Of a stretch of 8,251 nucleotides of DNA, positions 5,992-8,251 are shown one piece after another. Source of the stretch: Myxococcales bacterium UBA5297 (GTDB taxonomy: Bacteria > Myxococcota > Myxococcia > Myxococcales > UBA5297); contig DHSB01000242.1 of the NCBI GenBank assembly GCA_002408385.1, positions 5,241 through 13,491 on the forward strand, written 5' to 3'. Position 1 is the first letter of the stretch; the number at the start of each line of letters is the position of its first letter. The translations under genes and the position numbers were made by a program. The notes under the pieces were generated by a model. The model was not told the DNA's origin, did not search any database, and saw only the letters and a list, made by a program, of their open reading frames with translations.

Positions 5992-8097
5992 ATGGGCTTC
6001 GAGTTCGCCAATCCCGCCTTCCTCTGGGGAACGATGCTGGCCGCGCTGCCGCTCGTCATCCACCTCTTCAATCGAAGGCGCGCCCGCCCGCATCCGTTCG
6101 CGGCCATCGACTTCGTGCTGCGCTCGCGGCGGCGCACCGCGCGCCGCCTGCGGCTCAAGCGGCTGCTGCTCTTCCTCGCGCGCACCTTGCTCCTGCTCGC
6201 CGTGCCCATCGCGCTCGCGCGGCCGCAGCCCAAGCGCGCCGACGCGCTCGCGACGCCTCAGGGACCGGCGGCGACGGCCATCGTCGTCGACACCTCGCTG
6301 TCGATGAGCTACCAGCGCGATGGGCGCGCGCTGCTCGATCGGGCGAAGGAGATGGCGCAGAAGGCGCTCGCCGACCTCGCCCCCGAGGACCCGGTCACCG
6401 TCGTCACCTGCGAGCCGGCGGCCCCGCCGCCCAAGGCGCCCGGGTTCGATCGCGCCGAGGCGCGCCGGGCCATCGACGCGGTCGCGCAGACCTTCATGCC
6501 GCAAGACCTGACGGCGTGCCTGGTGCGCGCAGCCCGCGCGCTCGGCGAGTCGACGATCCCCGCCAAGCGAATCCTGCTCGCCACCGACCTGACCGCGGCC
6601 AGCTTCCGGCTCGACGTGCCGGCGCCCACCATCCAGACCTCGCAGGGCGAGGTGAAGCCCGAGGTCGTTCTCCTCGACGCCGGCGGCGGTGCGTCCGAGC
6701 TGCCCAACGTGGCGATAACGCACCTGCGCGTCGAGCCCGCGCCCGCGGTCGCCTATCGCGCCTATCAGTTCAGCCTCACCATCTCCAACTACTCCGGCGA
6801 GCCGAAAGAGGACCTGGCCGCCACGCTCAAGGTCGGCGACCACGTGGTCGCCAAGGGGTTTGTCGACGTCCCCGCGCGCGGCACGACGGTCAAGACGCTC
6901 ACCTACCGGTTCCCGGCCGGCGGGGTCTATTCGGGCGCGGTCGAGCTCGGGGGCGACGCGCTCGCGGCCGACGACGCGCGCTTCTTCACCGTGCGCGTGC
7001 CCCGCGACGTCAGTGCCCTGATCATCAACGGCTCGCCGCATACGGTGCGCTTCCTCGACGAGTCGTTCTTCGTGCAGAGCGCGCTCGACGCGCCGGGCAG
7101 CCCGGTGCGCCCGAAGCTTCGCGACGCGGATGCGGTCGGCGAGGAGCGTTTCGCGGACTACGACCTCGTCCTCCTGCTCAACGTGCGCGAGCTGCCGGGG
7201 GCCAAGGTGCGCGAGCTGGCCGAGGCGGTGGCGAACGGCGCCGGGCTCTTCGTCAGCCTGGGCGAGAAGGTCGATCCCGACCTCTTCAACCAGGCTTTCG
7301 GCGCGCTGCTGCCGCGGCAGCTTCACCTGGTCAAGACGGCCGTCGAGCCGCGGAGCGAGGGGGCCCAGGAGAAGGCGGCGCGGCTCGTCCAGGTGGACTT
7401 CGAGCACCCCGCGCTCAGCGTCTTCGGCGGCGAGGCGCGCGAGGGCCTGCTGTCGGCGCGCACCTATCGCTACTTCCTGCTCTCGCCCGGCGCGGCCGGG
7501 CAGGTCTCGCAGCTCGCCACCTATGACGACGGCGCTCCCGCCTTGATCGAGGGCAGGCACGGCAAGGGGCGCGTCATCCTCTACACCTCGACGGTCGACC
7601 GGGAATGGAGCGACTGGCCTATCCGCACGAGCTTCCTGCCGCTGCTGCAGCGACTGGCCGGATGGCTCGCAGGGACGCTCGACGAGAGGGCCGTCGAGCA
7701 GGTGAGGGTGGGCGAGCCGAAGCCGCTGTCGCCGCCCGAGGGCGCGGAGGGGATTCGCTTCAAGAGCCCGGAGGGCGCGGAGATCGCTCCGGAGAATGCC
7801 GACGGCGCCGTCGTCCTCGCGCAGACCGAGCTGCCGGGGGTCTACCGGGCGGACGGGCGGATCAAGGGCGTCGCGACGCGGGTCGAGGAGCTCGATTTCT
7901 CGGTGAACGTCGACCCGGTCGAGAGCAACCTCGCGCGGCTCGACGAGCGTGAGCTGAAGGCCTACTTCGGCGAGAAGACCCGCACCACCAAGGTGGCGGG
8001 GAGCGAGGAGGCGGCCCCGGAGGTTCCGCTGTGGAGCATGCTCCTCGCCGCGGCGGTCGGGCTGTTCTTCGTCGAAGGGCTGCTCGCGAGGAAGTAG
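5992..8097 (+). CDS. BatA-type membrane protein with von Willebrand A domain
   Basis: A 701-residue protein. The N-terminus FANPAFLWGTMLAALPLVIHLFNRRR (5-30) is the BatA/aerotolerance-regulator N-terminal domain (PF07584 type): one helix, a basic turn, then a second helix at about 57-77. A vWA region follows with a complete MIDAS: D100-T-S102-L-S104, Thr174 (PQDLT) and Asp199 (LATDL). Residues about 240-335 look like an Ig/CARDB-like beta domain (VEPAPAVAYRAYQFSLTISN). About 340-560 resemble a class I amidotransferase-like (DUF4350-like) fold, including DYDLVLLLNV (389-398), NGAGLFVSLG (415-424) and HGKGRVILYTS (523-533). A C-terminal helix (about 680-697) anchors the protein, so the large domain should face the periplasm. 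With DUF58 it forms the typical pair of MoxR/vWA loci, implicated in stress tolerance and protein-complex assembly in other bacteria. The exact role here is unknown. Separated from DUF58 by an unusual repeat-bearing spacer. Confidence 0.9.
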   Translation: MGFEFANPAFLWGTMLAALPLVIHLFNRRRARPHPFAAIDFVLRSRRRTARRLRLKRLLLFLARTLLLLAVPIALARPQPKRADALATPQGPAATAIVVDTSLSMSYQRDGRALLDRAKEMAQKALADLAPEDPVTVVTCEPAAPPPKAPGFDRAEARRAIDAVAQTFMPQDLTACLVRAARALGESTIPAKRILLATDLTAASFRLDVPAPTIQTSQGEVKPEVVLLDAGGGASELPNVAITHLRVEPAPAVAYRAYQFSLTISNYSGEPKEDLAATLKVGDHVVAKGFVDVPARGTTVKTLTYRFPAGGVYSGAVELGGDALAADDARFFTVRVPRDVSALIINGSPHTVRFLDESFFVQSALDAPGSPVRPKLRDADAVGEERFADYDLVLLLNVRELPGAKVRELAEAVANGAGLFVSLGEKVDPDLFNQAFGALLPRQLHLVKTAVEPRSEGAQEKAARLVQVDFEHPALSVFGGEAREGLLSARTYRYFLLSPGAAGQVSQLATYDDGAPALIEGRHGKGRVILYTSTVDREWSDWPIRTSFLPLLQRLAGWLAGTLDERAVEQVRVGEPKPLSPPEGAEGIRFKSPEGAEIAPENADGAVVLAQTELPGVYRADGRIKGVATRVEELDFSVNVDPVESNLARLDERELKAYFGEKTRTTKVAGSEEAAPEVPLWSMLLAAAVGLFFVEGLLARK

Positions 8098-8142
8098 CCG
8101 CCGGGCCTTCGCTCTGGAAAGAGGCGTGTCAGCCCCGCGCGC

Positions 8143-8148
8143 TATCCT
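8143..8148 (+). promoter_or_regulatory. Weak candidate -10 box TATCCT before the right-edge gene
   Basis: TATCCT lies 29 nt before ATG 8178 in the 80-base gap after the BatA-type gene, suggesting that the last gene may have its own promoter. No convincing -35 element is found 16-18 nt upstream, so this is a weak call. Confidence 0.22.
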
Positions 8149-8177
8149 GGCGCCTCCTTTCACCCGGGGGCGGGGCG

Positions 8178-8251
8178 ATGTCGAAGGTCCATGCGGCGCA
8201 CGATCACCTCTTCAAGCTGCTCCTCGAGCTGCCCGGCGTCGCCCGGGCGCT
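8178..8251 (+). CDS. N-terminus of a Rpn/YhgA-like (transposase_31) nuclease, cut by right edge
   Basis: Only 24 codons are visible, from ATG 8178 preceded closely by G-rich sequence (GGGG 8172-8175). The peptide contains AHDHLFKLLLELPGVARA. This fits the start of the Rpn/YhgA family (PF04754; PD-(D/E)XK nucleases, often labelled transposase or recombination-promoting nuclease), whose first residues typically read P-H-D-x-x-F-K-x-x-L-x-x-P-x-V-A. The catalytic core lies outside the window and cannot be checked. The 80-base gap after the BatA-type gene and a possible -10 box suggest a separate transcription unit. The family call rests on a very short match. Confidence 0.55.
   Translation, partial: MSKVHAAHDHLFKLLLELPGVARA

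Noticed and set aside
5826..7526. A 566-codon open frame on the plus strand overlapping the BatA-type gene
   Set aside because: It is a shifted frame of the same DNA, very rich in Arg/Ala/Gly, and without motifs. The overlapping frame has the N-terminal domain, MIDAS and membrane anchor.
5806..8163. A 785-codon open frame on the minus strand
   Set aside because: It is antisense to the BatA-type gene, whose motifs and membrane segments are unambiguous. The minus translation is Arg/Glu/Leu-rich without a fold signature and crosses the repeat spacer.

Overview
This is a GC-rich bacterial window (well over 65% G+C, with strong G/C preference at third codon positions). The gene content and the TAGGTT/TATGTT-like promoter elements fit a deltaproteobacterial or Myxococcota-like genome. 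That placement is an inference; nothing here fixes the species.

Left part (1-2780, minus strand) is a compact three-gene operon, read right to left. A small predicted lipoprotein with PQQ-type beta-propeller repeats is followed by two polytopic membrane proteins of the GT-C glycosyltransferase kind. The second of these has a TMTC/DUF1736-like N-terminus and runs off the left edge. Both junctions are 4-nt stop/start overlaps (ATGA, then GTGA), so translation is probably coupled. A -10 box and an inverted repeat lie just upstream of the lipoprotein gene. A 480-base stretch with no convincing gene follows.

Middle (3229-4700, minus strand) holds a class I SAM-dependent methyltransferase resembling glycan-modifying enzymes. 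Next to it is a coding segment for a secreted-type beta-sandwich domain that ends in a WADANG...IDNF signature. This segment has no credible start codon or signal peptide, so it looks like a 5'-truncated remnant or a gene with an unresolved 5' end.

Right part (4860-8100, plus strand) is a divergently transcribed unit. It encodes a soluble DUF58 protein with a complete von Willebrand A metal site, and a 701-residue BatA-type membrane vWA protein with a second complete metal site, an amidotransferase-like middle region and a C-terminal anchor. No MoxR ATPase, the usual partner, lies immediately upstream. The two genes are separated by a 155-base spacer with a perfect 16-bp palindrome, a 13-bp direct repeat at a 36-bp period and a 6-bp direct repeat (TGAGCG) at its two ends. 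Removing the stretch between the repeats would leave only 3 nt between the stop of DUF58 and the start of the BatA-type gene. The spacer may therefore be a small inserted element, and it could also encode a coupled 51-residue peptide. The window ends inside a gene whose first residues resemble Rpn/YhgA-like (transposase_31) PD-(D/E)XK nucleases.

Overall this is a chromosomal region combining envelope or surface-glycan functions with a MoxR/vWA-type module. No tRNA, rRNA or CRISPR array is visible. The most unusual piece is the repeat-bearing spacer in the vWA operon; the genes themselves belong to recognisable families.
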